Below are positions 17,908 through 26,978 of a stretch of 64,000 bases of DNA, piece by piece. Origin of the DNA: RGIG4079 sp045576735 (GTDB lineage Bacteria; Bacteroidota; Bacteroidia; Bacteroidales; Muribaculaceae); the NCBI GenBank assembly GCA_045576735.1, contig JAZNGZ010000025.1, positions 4,031-68,030 of the forward strand, in the 5' to 3' direction. Under the pieces are notes generated by a model. That model ran no database searches, had not been told where the DNA came from, and saw only the letters and a program-made list of their open reading frames with translations. Every line of letters begins with the position of its first letter. Position 1 is the stretch's first letter. The position numbers and the translations under genes are program-made.

Positions 17908-17941
17908 AGGCAACGACATCGAGGGGGATGCCATCGCCTTT
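17908..17941 (-). terminator. possible terminator after the TonB-receptor-like gene
   Basis: AAAGGC and GCCTTT bracket an imperfect inner stem with CATC/GATG pairing. Read on minus the hairpin is followed by a weakly T-rich stretch (TCTGATTTC). It lies just past the stop at 17978. Confidence 0.4.
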
Positions 17942-17977
17942 CCTTCACGCTATCATGAAAAAATGAGATTGGACCAG

Positions 17978-20755
17978 TTATCGCATTCCAGGAGGGCCAT
18001 AACGTTGCTCATTGCGGTTTTGTGGCGCTCCACCACTGCCAAATGTGTTGAACTTATACGTGAAGTTCACCATAAAGTAGCGAGTGAGTGAGTTATATTC
18101 GGTATCGTCGATATAGTTGGCTGTCACGTTGCGACGAATGTTTTCTTTTTGTTGCAAAAGGTCATAAACCTTAAGTGCGATAGTGGCAGATTTCCCTTTG
18201 AGGAACGAGTAGCCTATTGATGCGTTCCACATCCATTGGTCAGAGTCAAACCCTTGAGAATAACCATCGGTGCCCGAGAAAGAAAGTTCGCTATTGATAG
18301 ATAAGCCGAAAGGTGCGTTGTAAGTGGCATTAAACATACCTCCATAGGTGTGAACATTGCGGTTGGCACTTGTTTGCACCGAGTTGCGCACTAATTGTAG
18401 ATTGTAGAATGGGCGCAATTCAAATTCAAGGAAATCGGGACGCCAAGCAAATGCGAATGATTCGCCGACCATGAATGAGCCGCTGCGGTTTCTTTCATTA
18501 TTGTTGTACCCTACAGTAGAACTGTAGAATCCAAAGAGGTGATTGGAGAATGAGAAAGATTTGTTGCGCAGCGGCATCGAAATCATGTTCATCAATCGGG
18601 CGTTCCACACGCCGTTTACGTTGGTATATTCTGTTGTGCGACCACCGGTTTCGGGGTTGAATGTGGTCTTTGAGATGATACTGTTTTGGCTATAGCGCAT
18701 AAATGCCATCAACATTATAGAGCGTTGCGCCTCGGCATTAAAGTCTTGGAAACGCACATTAACATTGTGAGTGAATGTAGGGTCGAGGTTGGGATTACCA
18801 ATTACAATATTCAAGGGGTCTGACATATCTGCAACAGGTTGCAATTGAGCCATTGAAGGTTGTGATGAATTGGCGTTGTAATTGAGATTTAAAGAACGTG
18901 ATTTACCCATTTTATAGCGGTAACGTAAGAATGGAGCGACATTCCATACCCAACGTTCGGGGATACTCTTGGCGTCGGTAATCAGATTCTCACTTTTTTG
19001 CATGGTTGGCACAAGTGATACTCCAATTTCGGTGTTATAATTTTTGCTCACTTTCTTATATCCCACGCGGAATACTTGGGTGAAAAGATCGTTGCGGAAT
19101 CGGTTGCTCAAATCTTCGCTATAAAGTAGATTGTCAGCATCAATCACAATGGCACCTGTTAATTCATCATATGATAGAATGGGACGGTCATAGGTGAGTT
19201 TATCGGCATTGTTCCAACGATATTGAGCGCGATAAGCAAAAGTTAAGAAATTGCCATTTTTTACATTACCAAGAGGTTCGGTCCAAGTTAAACGCCCTTG
19301 AACCATGTTGTTCCATGTGTGATTGTCGGCATACTGATCGTATATATCAAGTGAATCGAGCAAGAAGAAGCGGTTAATAGAGTTGGTGTATTCTTCTTCT
19401 TTGGTGTCGCTAAATTGGTAACGGGCTTGAATAGAGAATGCGCGTCCCGGACGAGAACGGAATTTGTGGCTATAAATTAATTCTCCATTAAATTGGTATG
19501 AGGTGCCTTCTGAATTATTGGTATTTAAACTGCGAGTAACGGGAGATCGCCATGCATCGCCGGCACTTGTTAGAGTTGAGTCGAGGCTCCACGAGTCGTT
19601 GATGTTAACTGAGAAACGAGGACGGAAATCAAGGGTATTGGCCGAATCGGGATTCCATTGTAGACGGAATCCGGCGCGAATATTATGCCCTTTATCGCGA
19701 GCCATCTTCCCGCTCTGAGAGTAGGATGTAGAGTCGGTGAAAAGGTATTGGCGTTCGCTACGTTGGCGAGTGTCGCGGTCACTATGTGAGTACATCACAT
19801 CACCACCCACGCGGAATATCTCTTTATTTCCCACGTTGAAGTTAAGACCAAATGCTTGAGAGGTGTTTATGCCATTACTTCCACCAAAACGACGGAATTG
19901 GTTGCCACCATCGGCAAACCCCATTTCGTTGATGTTGTTGAAATTGCCTAAGAATGTGATTTGGTTGTCGTTCCAGAAACGATTTACGTTGAACGCCATT
20001 TTGTAGCGATCGTCGGTGCCATAACCGGCATCAATGGTGCCAAACCAACCGTTTTTCATCCCTTTTTTGATGGTGAGATTGATTACTGTTTCATCTTCTC
20101 CGTCATCAACGCCTGTGATGCGTGCCAAGTCGCTTTTGCGATCTACAACTTGAAGCTTGTCAACCATATTGACCGGTAGGTTCTTGGATGCAACTTTTGG
20201 GTCGTCGGCAAAGAATTCTTTGCCATCAACAAGTATTTTAGTAACTTCTTTACCATTGGCGGTGATTTTGCCTTCTGAGTCAACCTCTACCCCCGGAAGT
20301 CGTTTCAATAGGTCTTCGACTACGGCATTAGGCTGAGTTTTGTAGGTGTCGGCATTGAATTCAACGGTATCTTCCATCACTTTTATAGGAGTTTTTACTC
20401 CCACTACCACTGCTTCTTGAAGCATGAATGTGGATTCTTCGAGTATGATCTCACCGATATTCATATTGTTCTTTCCTACAGTGATGTCTTTACATGTGGT
20501 GTTGAATCCCACATATGAGACCTGAACAATGTATTTGCCCGATTTTACATTCGACAACTTGAATTTTCCGTTGAGGTCGGCGGCTGTGCCCATAATACGT
20601 GTGCTGTCTTTTGACGATAGCAAGCTCACGCTTGCTTGAGCTAATGGCTCTTTTGACGCATCAATGATTGTGCCGGTGATATTGGCTGCATTGGCAAATG
20701 CTGTTATTGACAACAACATTATTGCAGCTATGACGTTTTTGAGATTCTTATTCAT
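17978..20755 (-). CDS. TonB-dependent receptor-like outer-membrane beta-barrel protein
   Basis: 925 residues. After the signal peptide (cleaved near ANA, residue 23) comes a CarboxypepD_reg-like domain (GTIIDASKEPLAQASVSLL, about 25-110), then a plug region (about 115-230) with EDLLKRLPGVEVDSEGKI and KILVDGKEFFADDPK. A long beta-barrel (OMP_b-brl_3 type) follows and ends VNFTYKFNTF plus a Gly/Pro/Arg-rich tail. The plug keeps the family hallmarks, but no SusD partner is adjacent, so it is not a classical SusC pair. The ligand is unknown; such barrels in Bacteroidetes import or export metals, peptides or other small ligands. It is a single-gene unit with a 213-bp upstream gap shared with the divergent lipoprotein gene. 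Confidence 0.85.
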   Translation of the reverse strand: MNKNLKNVIAAIMLLSITAFANAANITGTIIDASKEPLAQASVSLLSSKDSTRIMGTAADLNGKFKLSNVKSGKYIVQVSYVGFNTTCKDITVGKNNMNIGEIILEESTFMLQEAVVVGVKTPIKVMEDTVEFNADTYKTQPNAVVEDLLKRLPGVEVDSEGKITANGKEVTKILVDGKEFFADDPKVASKNLPVNMVDKLQVVDRKSDLARITGVDDGEDETVINLTIKKGMKNGWFGTIDAGYGTDDRYKMAFNVNRFWNDNQITFLGNFNNINEMGFADGGNQFRRFGGSNGINTSQAFGLNFNVGNKEIFRVGGDVMYSHSDRDTRQRSERQYLFTDSTSYSQSGKMARDKGHNIRAGFRLQWNPDSANTLDFRPRFSVNINDSWSLDSTLTSAGDAWRSPVTRSLNTNNSEGTSYQFNGELIYSHKFRSRPGRAFSIQARYQFSDTKEEEYTNSINRFFLLDSLDIYDQYADNHTWNNMVQGRLTWTEPLGNVKNGNFLTFAYRAQYRWNNADKLTYDRPILSYDELTGAIVIDADNLLYSEDLSNRFRNDLFTQVFRVGYKKVSKNYNTEIGVSLVPTMQKSENLITDAKSIPERWVWNVAPFLRYRYKMGKSRSLNLNYNANSSQPSMAQLQPVADMSDPLNIVIGNPNLDPTFTHNVNVRFQDFNAEAQRSIMLMAFMRYSQNSIISKTTFNPETGGRTTEYTNVNGVWNARLMNMISMPLRNKSFSFSNHLFGFYSSTVGYNNNERNRSGSFMVGESFAFAWRPDFLEFELRPFYNLQLVRNSVQTSANRNVHTYGGMFNATYNAPFGLSINSELSFSGTDGYSQGFDSDQWMWNASIGYSFLKGKSATIALKVYDLLQQKENIRRNVTANYIDDTEYNSLTRYFMVNFTYKFNTFGSGGAPQNRNEQRYGPPGMR

Positions 20756-20939
20756 AATTTTATTGATAAACTGCTTTTATTGACTAAAAAAATGGCAAAT
20801 AGTTTAATTTAGTAATAAAATATTTTGTAGTATTAAACGATTTTAATCGACCAATGTCATAATAATAAAGAAAAACATTAAAAAAAGAGATGTTTTTTAT
20901 AGAAACAAAATAGAGCTGTGAAAATAAAAGATTAATTGC

Positions 20940-20947
20940 TATATTTG
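20940..20947 (+). promoter_or_regulatory. -7 box for the proline-rich lipoprotein gene
   Basis: TATATTTG matches TAnnTTTG, 22 bp before the ATG at 20969. The intergenic 20756-20939 is AT-rich with no other structure that I can name. Confidence 0.55.
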
Positions 20948-20968
20948 TAATTATAAATTGTTAGAGAT

Positions 20969-21454
20969 ATGAAAAGTTTGAGATTGGATAAAATATTAAT
21001 GGTGGGTTCGGCATTATTTTTAATGTCATCTTGCTCATCTTGGGTTAATACCTCGTATTCGGGCGATTATTATGATGACTATATGTATCCGCCTCCCCCA
21101 CCACCTCCTGCGCATGTTGCACCGCCCCCACCACCTCACGGTCATAATCCCGGCCACAATCCGGGACATCATCCTAATGACCACCCCAATAATCGTCCTG
21201 ATGGCAATCACCCTAACAATCGTCCCGGTGATAACTCAAATCACCAGCCCGGTGATATGCCAAATGATAAGCCCGGGAACCACCCCGGAGATAAACCTAA
21301 TGTTAATCCCGGTAATACTCCAAGTGTAAACCCCGGAAATGACAATCCCGGTCATCGTCCAAGTGTTACTCCCGAAAATAATTCCGGTGCAGGAAAACGA
21401 CCTTCGGGAGCAGGAACGGGAAATCATCGTCCCGGTTCAAATCGCCGTCGTTGA
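20969..21454 (+). CDS. low-complexity Pro/Gly/Asn/His-rich lipoprotein
   Basis: 161 residues. A lipoprotein signal ends LMSSC (Cys22), so the protein should be lipidated; the next residues (SSWVN) are not acidic, against surface export. The mature part has two polyproline runs (seven and five Pro, about residues 42-66) and then degenerate short repeats of the type NxPGxxP or PGDxPN, rich in Pro, Gly, Asn, His and Asp, ending in RRR. No domain is recognisable. Such extended, His-rich tails could bind metals, glycans or peptidoglycan, but nothing in the sequence decides this. It is monocistronic, with its own -7 box, and converges on the YD-type gene at 21547. Confidence 0.7.
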   Translation: MKSLRLDKILMVGSALFLMSSCSSWVNTSYSGDYYDDYMYPPPPPPPAHVAPPPPPHGHNPGHNPGHHPNDHPNNRPDGNHPNNRPGDNSNHQPGDMPNDKPGNHPGDKPNVNPGNTPSVNPGNDNPGHRPSVTPENNSGAGKRPSGAGTGNHRPGSNRRR

Positions 21455-21480
21455 TAATTTCATTTTGAGTTTATAAAGGA

Positions 21481-21516
21481 AAATCCCAGATGCCATTTTC
21501 GTGACATTTGGGATTT
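21481..21516 (-). terminator. hairpin between convergent genes
   Basis: A 12-bp stem with one wobble pairs AAATCCCAGATG (21481-21492) with CATTTGGGATTT (21505-21516). The minus reading runs into TTTTCCTTT, the plus reading has no T-tract, so it mainly serves the minus gene if it terminates at all. Confidence 0.5.
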
Positions 21517-21546
21517 GGTTATTAATAATGGTTATTAACGGAATGT

Positions 21547-22191
21547 TTAGTAGTATGATATTACGCGAGTTTCGATGCTTGTACCATGGTCATTTTTTTT
21601 GTTGTCGATTGTTTTCACTTCGCGCTCAATCCAATTGCCATGGCTATCATATTTTATGTATGTATATGTATAATATTCAGCATGAGTGTGACCATCGCTA
21701 TATACTTCGTTAGTGATATTGCCGTTATTATCATATTCGTAATTATGGATATCATAAGTGTTTTTCCCTCCCCACACACTACCACTCCAGCAACAATAAG
21801 CGCAATATTCTACAACTTGATTATTTTCCCAACTAAAACCGCAGTATGTGTCAGATGTTATAATATTACTGTCCATTTGTATATGGCCTTCTTCATCTTC
21901 AATGTATGTAGTGTCAATACTGATATCTCTGAAACCTAATAATCGATTTTGGTCATCTCTTTCTAATTGATACTCATCCATAACCCATTCACCATTGCTC
22001 TTGAATGAAACTGACATAATATCGTAGCCATCTTCGTCGTATGTTACACATTCTTTTACGTGTCCTTTGAGGTTGAAGGCTTCAGCATCGTTGTAAATGC
22101 GACCCGATGTTTGAGCCATTGATGAAAAACTTGAACCAACGATTGTTGTCATGATGAAAAGAGAGCTGATGATGTTTTTAAAAGTTTTCAT
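21547..22191 (-). CDS. secreted YD/RHS-like repeat protein, paralogue of the gene at 58511
   Basis: 214 residues with a signal peptide (cleaved near MAQ, residue 27). The mature N-terminus YNDAEAFNLKGHVKEC and the C-terminal FD/YDSHGNW-type motif are shared with the protein at 58511-59260, and the inner segments have the Y-x-Y-D-x-x-G-N pattern of YD/RHS-like beta repeats. Function is unknown; similar small secreted proteins are common in gut Bacteroidales. The middle contains CAYCCW, so disulfides are possible. The region just upstream is also similar between the two paralogues (see findings), pointing to duplication with a shared mode of expression. Confidence 0.75.
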   Translation of the reverse strand: MKTFKNIISSLFIMTTIVGSSFSSMAQTSGRIYNDAEAFNLKGHVKECVTYDEDGYDIMSVSFKSNGEWVMDEYQLERDDQNRLLGFRDISIDTTYIEDEEGHIQMDSNIITSDTYCGFSWENNQVVEYCAYCCWSGSVWGGKNTYDIHNYEYDNNGNITNEVYSDGHTHAEYYTYTYIKYDSHGNWIEREVKTIDNKKNDHGTSIETRVISYY

Positions 22192-22245
22192 AATTTGTAA
22201 GTTTTAGTTTGTTATTAAATTGTTTTTTTGTTAATGATTATGTTA

Positions 22246-22253
22246 CAAAGTTA
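22246..22253 (-). promoter_or_regulatory. -7 box for the YD-type gene
   Basis: On minus TAACTTTG matches TAnnTTTG, 55 bp before the ATG at 22191. The leader between contains a segment that recurs before the paralogue at 59260. Confidence 0.5.
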
Positions 22254-22338
22254 TGCACATCATTGAGCGAAAACAATCAACAATTATCAAAAATGACCAA
22301 ATGACACGATTTTTAGTTGAACCATATCAGATAATTGA

Positions 22339-22375
22339 CAAAAAAACAAGGAAGCCTTTGTGAGACTTCCTTGTT
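22339..22375 (-). terminator. terminator of the dpm-pyrC-ATPase-cdd operon
   Basis: A perfect 10-bp stem (AACAAGGAAG at 22345-22354, complement at 22366-22375) runs into a T-tract on minus. It lies 26 bp past the cdd stop. Confidence 0.88.
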
Positions 22376-22400
22376 GAAGGGCGATATTTAATGTCAAATA

Positions 22401-22874
22401 TTAGAACTCTGAGAATGCTAGAGGTAATAGTGATTTTATTGAGGGGATAATATAAATCTCATTAGCTCCAACAAGTATTACTTTTGTGTTTTCTTTGGCC
22501 AGCATTTCGTATTCCAATAATGCTTGCCTACAACTTCCACATGGTGAAATAGGATGAGCTACCTCTTTACCTTTAGTGTCGCGTGCCGATATGGCAATAG
22601 CTTGAAAGAGGGCATCGGGGTACTTTGCATGAGCATAAAAGCATGCTGTGCGTTCGGCACATGTGCCCGAGGGGTAGGCCACATTCTCTTGGTTAGCTCC
22701 GGTGATAACCTCTCCGTTGCTCAATAATATCGCAGCTCCCACCGAGAATTTGCTATAAGGGGCATAGGCTCGTAAAGAAGCTTCGCGCGAAGCGTCAACC
22801 AATTGTTGGTCAACGGTCGATAGCTCTTCATAATGAGCAATCATGATAGGAGTTGTGATATCAAGTTGTTTCAC
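22401..22874 (-). CDS. cdd: cytidine deaminase
   Basis: 157 residues with the zinc-site motifs CAERTA (catalytic Glu) and PCGSCRQ, and RAYAPYSKFSVGAAI before them. It converts (deoxy)cytidine to (deoxy)uridine in pyrimidine salvage. The start is a GTG at 22874: the N-terminus it gives, MKQLDITTPIMIAHYEEL, resembles the start of Bacteroides homologues as I recall them. The ATG ten codons later would remove that part. It is last in an operon with dihydroorotase, so salvage and de novo pyrimidine genes travel together. The gap to the ATPase stop is 11 bp. Confidence 0.92.
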   Translation of the reverse strand: MKQLDITTPIMIAHYEELSTVDQQLVDASREASLRAYAPYSKFSVGAAILLSNGEVITGANQENVAYPSGTCAERTACFYAHAKYPDALFQAIAISARDTKGKEVAHPISPCGSCRQALLEYEMLAKENTKVILVGANEIYIIPSIKSLLPLAFSEF

Positions 22875-22885
22875 TTTGTAGTTGT

Positions 22886-25609
22886 TTATTTAAAGAGTTT
22901 TATTTTGATTAATTTCACAATTGTAGGCACAATCATTATCAATGATGTAGTTGCGATAATCAACCCCCAGTTTTCCCATGAAAGAGGTGTTACGCTAAAC
23001 ATTTGTCCACCAATCGTAACAATCACATATTGTCCTATGAAAATACCTAATACAACCATGAAGAACACTTTGCTCCCCTTTAAGTTGAAGAATGCAGTGT
23101 GTCCGCTTTCAAATGCTTTGGCATTAAAGAGGTTCCAGATTTGGAAGAATACAAAGATAGAGAAGAACATTGATAACTCAACGGCTGAGAATTCGCCATT
23201 TCCACTGAAATCAAACATTGAATGGAAGAAGTTACCGGGGTATTGTATTAAGTGCATAAGTGGCTCAGCTTCATTGCTGTGGCGGAAATATTGCATTAAT
23301 CCAAAGAGGATAACCATAAATAATACTCCGGTAGAAAGAATGCGATAAATCATTTGGCGACTTAAAATGAAGTCGGTTGAGCGACGGGGTTTGTTTTTCA
23401 TCACTTCCATGCTTGGAGGTAATGATGCGAATGCCAATGCTGCGAATGTGTCCATAATGAGGTTTACCCATAGCATTTGTGTCACTGTCAATGGTGATTG
23501 AGCGCCTGTAAATGCACCGATGACAACGATGAGACAAGCCACAATGTTAACCACGAGTTGGAAGAGAACAAAACGTTGAATATTTTGATATAGAGAACGT
23601 CCCCACATCACCGCTTTTGTGATGCTGGCAAACGAGTTGTCCATAATAGTGATGTCGCTGGCTTCTTTTGCTACAGAGGTGCCATCGCCCATAGATAATC
23701 CCACTTGTGCTGCATTCAATGCCGGAGCATCGTTAGTTCCGTCGCCTGTAACAGCCACCACTTCGCCGGCTTCTTGAAGCAAGCGCACAAGACGTGATTT
23801 ATCGGTGGGGCGAGCGCGCGACATGATTTTGAGTTTAAGTGCGCGTTTAGCCGCATCTTCTTCGCTCAATGCCGCGAAATCAGGGCCTGAAATGTGATTT
23901 TCGTCGCTATCAACTTCATCATTCCACAATCCTACTTGACGGCCGATTTCTTTGGCTGTTCCGGGAGTGTCGCCGGTTACAATCTTCACGCTGATGCCGG
24001 CGCTGATGCTATTGCGGATAGCGTCGGGCACTTCGGTGCGCACAGGGTCGGCAATAGCGGTGATGCCGATGAAAATGAGGTTGTCGACATTGAGTTGGTT
24101 GTCTTGTATTGGGTCTTGGTTATCATCAAGTATAGCATAAGCGATAGCGAGTGTGCGCATAGCTTTTTGTTGGTAGCCAAGAAGTTGTTCGTTGATAGTG
24201 TCGGGTTTTACGTCGCCGGCAACTTTTGCGCAAAGACCGAGTACGATTTCAGGCGCACCTTTAACATATAGCACTCGTTTTCCTAATAATGGAGAGTCAA
24301 CAACGGTTGCCATGAATTTGCGCTGAGTGTGGAATGGTAACTGTTTTACTACTTTGGCATTTTCGCGCAATTTGAGGTAGTCAACGCCATTGTCGTTGAG
24401 CCACAAAAGGAGAGCTCCTTCGGTTGGGTTTCCGAGTGCGTTCATTTTCTTGGCTTCTTCGTCATATTCAAGGAATGCGGTTGAGTTTACCGAAATACCT
24501 TCCTTGATAGCATTGCTTATTTCATCATCGCCAAGTTTTTGGGCTTCTCCGAGAGGATAATATTGTGTTTGGTACACTCGCATTTGGTTTTGAGTGAGCG
24601 TGCCGGTTTTATCGGTACAAATAACAGTGGTAGCACCCATTGTTTCGCAAGCGTGCATTTTGCGCACAAGGTTGTTACTTGCAAGCATGCGACGCATGCT
24701 CAATGCGAGACTCAATGTTACACTCATAGGTAATCCTTCAGGCACTGAAACCACAATCACGGTGATGGCAAGCATAAACGTGTTGAGGAGGTATTCAATG
24801 AGGCCGAGAGTGTCAAGACCCCAATCGCACATTAATAAACGTCCTATAATAATAAGTGCACCTACAGAGTAACTTCCCCATGAAATTACTTTGCCAAGTT
24901 TTTCCAATTGAAGGGTCAAAGGTGTTTTTACTCCAGTATCGATTTGAGCAGCTTCGTAAACTTTGCCATATTCGGTTACATCGCCCACGGCTGTAACTTC
25001 CATTGTTCCGGTTCCTTCAACAACGGTTGTGCCACGCATCACATGGTTTGTGGGGTAGGTTACGTCATCTTTAAATTCTTCGGGTCGATGTGATTTCTTG
25101 ATTAATGGTTCTCCGGTTAGCGTACTTTCGTTGATGCTAAGCGCAACAGAGTCGATGAGCACACCATCGGCAGGAACTTCGTCGCCGGTGCCAAGAATTA
25201 CAATGTCGCCCACTACTATGTCTTTGCGCGGAACTTGTGTGATTACGCCGTCGCGAATTACCTTAACTGCTACATCATCATTTACTTGATTGAGCACCTC
25301 AAATTTTTTGTTGGCATTTACTTCAAGTGCAAAACCTATACCGGTTGCAAGTATTATTGCCACGAATATACCTATAGGCTCGAAAAGTGAGCTAATCCCT
25401 TCGCCTACTGAAATGTGGTAAATTGCAATTCCCATTGATAACGCTAATGCTACGAGCAAGATGCGAATCATGGAGTCTTTGAAGTTTTCAAAGAACTTAA
25501 TCCACAAAGAAGGCTTGGGAGGCGGAGTGAGGATGTTTACGCCGTTTTTTTCTCTGCTTTCGATGACCTGCTGAGCGGTCAATCCTTTAATGTGCTGATT
25601 TTCTGCCAT
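22886..25609 (-). CDS. P-type Ca2+-transporting ATPase (P2 type)
   Basis: 907 residues with the P-type ATPase plan: an N-terminal cation-ATPase domain, the dephosphorylation loop TLTGEPLIKK, TM4 with VPEGLPMSVTLSLAL (the PEGLP form of the calcium site in PMCA-like pumps), the phosphorylation motif DKTGTLT, KGAPE in the nucleotide domain, VTGDGTNDAPAL in the hinge, and a C-terminal membrane block. No N-terminal heavy-metal domain is present. It should export Ca2+ from the cytoplasm using ATP; Mn2+ transport, as in PMR1-type pumps, is an alternative. It sits between pyrC (13-bp gap) and cdd without an obvious functional link. Confidence 0.88.
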   Translation of the reverse strand: MAENQHIKGLTAQQVIESREKNGVNILTPPPKPSLWIKFFENFKDSMIRILLVALALSMGIAIYHISVGEGISSLFEPIGIFVAIILATGIGFALEVNANKKFEVLNQVNDDVAVKVIRDGVITQVPRKDIVVGDIVILGTGDEVPADGVLIDSVALSINESTLTGEPLIKKSHRPEEFKDDVTYPTNHVMRGTTVVEGTGTMEVTAVGDVTEYGKVYEAAQIDTGVKTPLTLQLEKLGKVISWGSYSVGALIIIGRLLMCDWGLDTLGLIEYLLNTFMLAITVIVVSVPEGLPMSVTLSLALSMRRMLASNNLVRKMHACETMGATTVICTDKTGTLTQNQMRVYQTQYYPLGEAQKLGDDEISNAIKEGISVNSTAFLEYDEEAKKMNALGNPTEGALLLWLNDNGVDYLKLRENAKVVKQLPFHTQRKFMATVVDSPLLGKRVLYVKGAPEIVLGLCAKVAGDVKPDTINEQLLGYQQKAMRTLAIAYAILDDNQDPIQDNQLNVDNLIFIGITAIADPVRTEVPDAIRNSISAGISVKIVTGDTPGTAKEIGRQVGLWNDEVDSDENHISGPDFAALSEEDAAKRALKLKIMSRARPTDKSRLVRLLQEAGEVVAVTGDGTNDAPALNAAQVGLSMGDGTSVAKEASDITIMDNSFASITKAVMWGRSLYQNIQRFVLFQLVVNIVACLIVVIGAFTGAQSPLTVTQMLWVNLIMDTFAALAFASLPPSMEVMKNKPRRSTDFILSRQMIYRILSTGVLFMVILFGLMQYFRHSNEAEPLMHLIQYPGNFFHSMFDFSGNGEFSAVELSMFFSIFVFFQIWNLFNAKAFESGHTAFFNLKGSKVFFMVVLGIFIGQYVIVTIGGQMFSVTPLSWENWGLIIATTSLIMIVPTIVKLIKIKLFK

Positions 25610-25622
25610 TATTATTGCTTGT

Positions 25623-26972
25623 TTAGATAGTAAATTTTAATGCTTTTCCGTGAGTGGAGTCGTTTATGGCTCCGTTGTGATATACTCGATGCCCATTTAC
25701 ATAGGTTGAAATCACTTTGTTGTTTAATGAGGTGCCGGCTAATGGAGTCCAACCACATCGGCTCAATACATCTTCGTCTTTAACTGTGTATTGCTCGTTG
25801 GGCTTGACAATGGTTAGGTCGGCATAATATCCTTCGCGTATGTAACCGCGTTTTTCGATATTAAATAATTGTGCTACTCGATGAGCCATGAAGTCTACTA
25901 CTTGTTCGATAGTAAATATTCCTTCATCGGCAAGTTGTAGCATCATTGGCAATGAATATTGCACAAGTGGTGCTCCTGAGGTGGCTTTGATGGCTCCGCC
26001 TTGCTTTTCGCTTAATAGGTGAGGAGCATGGTCGGTTGCTACAATGTCGATTAATCCGTTGTTTAATCCATTGCGTAATGCTTGGCGATCATTGTCGGTT
26101 TTGATTGCCGGATTCCATTTTATGCGTGCTCCAAGAGAGGCATGGTCATCGGCGGTCCACCATAGATGATGTGCGCACACTTCGGCTGTGATTTTTTTCT
26201 CTTTAAGAGGCTTGTTTGAGAGTAATTGCATCTCATCGGCAGTGGAAATGTGAAGTATATGTAGACGCGCACCATGTTTGCGAGCCATTTCCACAGCTTT
26301 GAGTGACGACTTATAGCAAGCTTCGGCACTGCGAATGTTGGGATGCTCTTCGATGGGCACATCTTCGCCATATTTCTCAAGCATCGCTTCGCGGTTGCGA
26401 CGAATAATATCTTCGTCTTCAGAGTGAATGGCAATCAATGCCGGCACTTCGGCAAAAATTCTATTTAATGATTCGCAATTATCTACAAGCATATTTCCGG
26501 TCGATGCTCCTAAGAACAATTTTACCCCTGGTACTTTTGTGTAGTCGCAAGCTAATAGTGTGTCAATATTATCGTTGGTAGCTCCTATATAGAATGAATA
26601 GTTGGCTACCGACACTTCGGCTGCTCGGCGATGTTTGTCATTGAGCGCTTCGAGGGTAATTGTTTGAGGAATAGTGTTGGGCATATCCATGAATGAGGTA
26701 ACCCCACCGGCTACGGCTGCACGACTTTCTGTTGCCATATCGGCTTTGTGCGTTAACCCCGGGTCGCGAAAATGCACTTGATCGTCGATGCATCCGGGCA
26801 AAAGATATGCGTTTTCAGCATCGTGAATTTCAATGTCACTATTCAATAAATGAGCAGGAGCCTCACCCCTGCCTATTTCTTTGATGTATTCATTTTCGAT
26901 AATGATATAACCATGAAAGCGGGAGCCTTCGTTGACGATTATAGCATTATGTATTAAGGTTGTGTTACTCAT
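25623..26972 (-). CDS. pyrC: dihydroorotase
   Basis: 449 residues of the class I (long) dihydroorotase/amidohydrolase type. LLPGCIDDQVHFRDPG carries the first metal pair and the substrate Arg, followed by DMPNT, HSEDE, HILHIST and the catalytic Asp in IVATDHAPH. It interconverts N-carbamoyl-aspartate and dihydroorotate in de novo pyrimidine synthesis. The position expected to hold the carboxylated bridging Lys of many class I enzymes lies in the GVKLFLGASTGNM segment. It is second in the operon (6-bp gap to the glycosyltransferase). Confidence 0.92.
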   Translation of the reverse strand: MSNTTLIHNAIIVNEGSRFHGYIIIENEYIKEIGRGEAPAHLLNSDIEIHDAENAYLLPGCIDDQVHFRDPGLTHKADMATESRAAVAGGVTSFMDMPNTIPQTITLEALNDKHRRAAEVSVANYSFYIGATNDNIDTLLACDYTKVPGVKLFLGASTGNMLVDNCESLNRIFAEVPALIAIHSEDEDIIRRNREAMLEKYGEDVPIEEHPNIRSAEACYKSSLKAVEMARKHGARLHILHISTADEMQLLSNKPLKEKKITAEVCAHHLWWTADDHASLGARIKWNPAIKTDNDRQALRNGLNNGLIDIVATDHAPHLLSEKQGGAIKATSGAPLVQYSLPMMLQLADEGIFTIEQVVDFMAHRVAQLFNIEKRGYIREGYYADLTIVKPNEQYTVKDEDVLSRCGWTPLAGTSLNNKVISTYVNGHRVYHNGAINDSTHGKALKFTI

Positions 26973-26978
26973 TAGATT

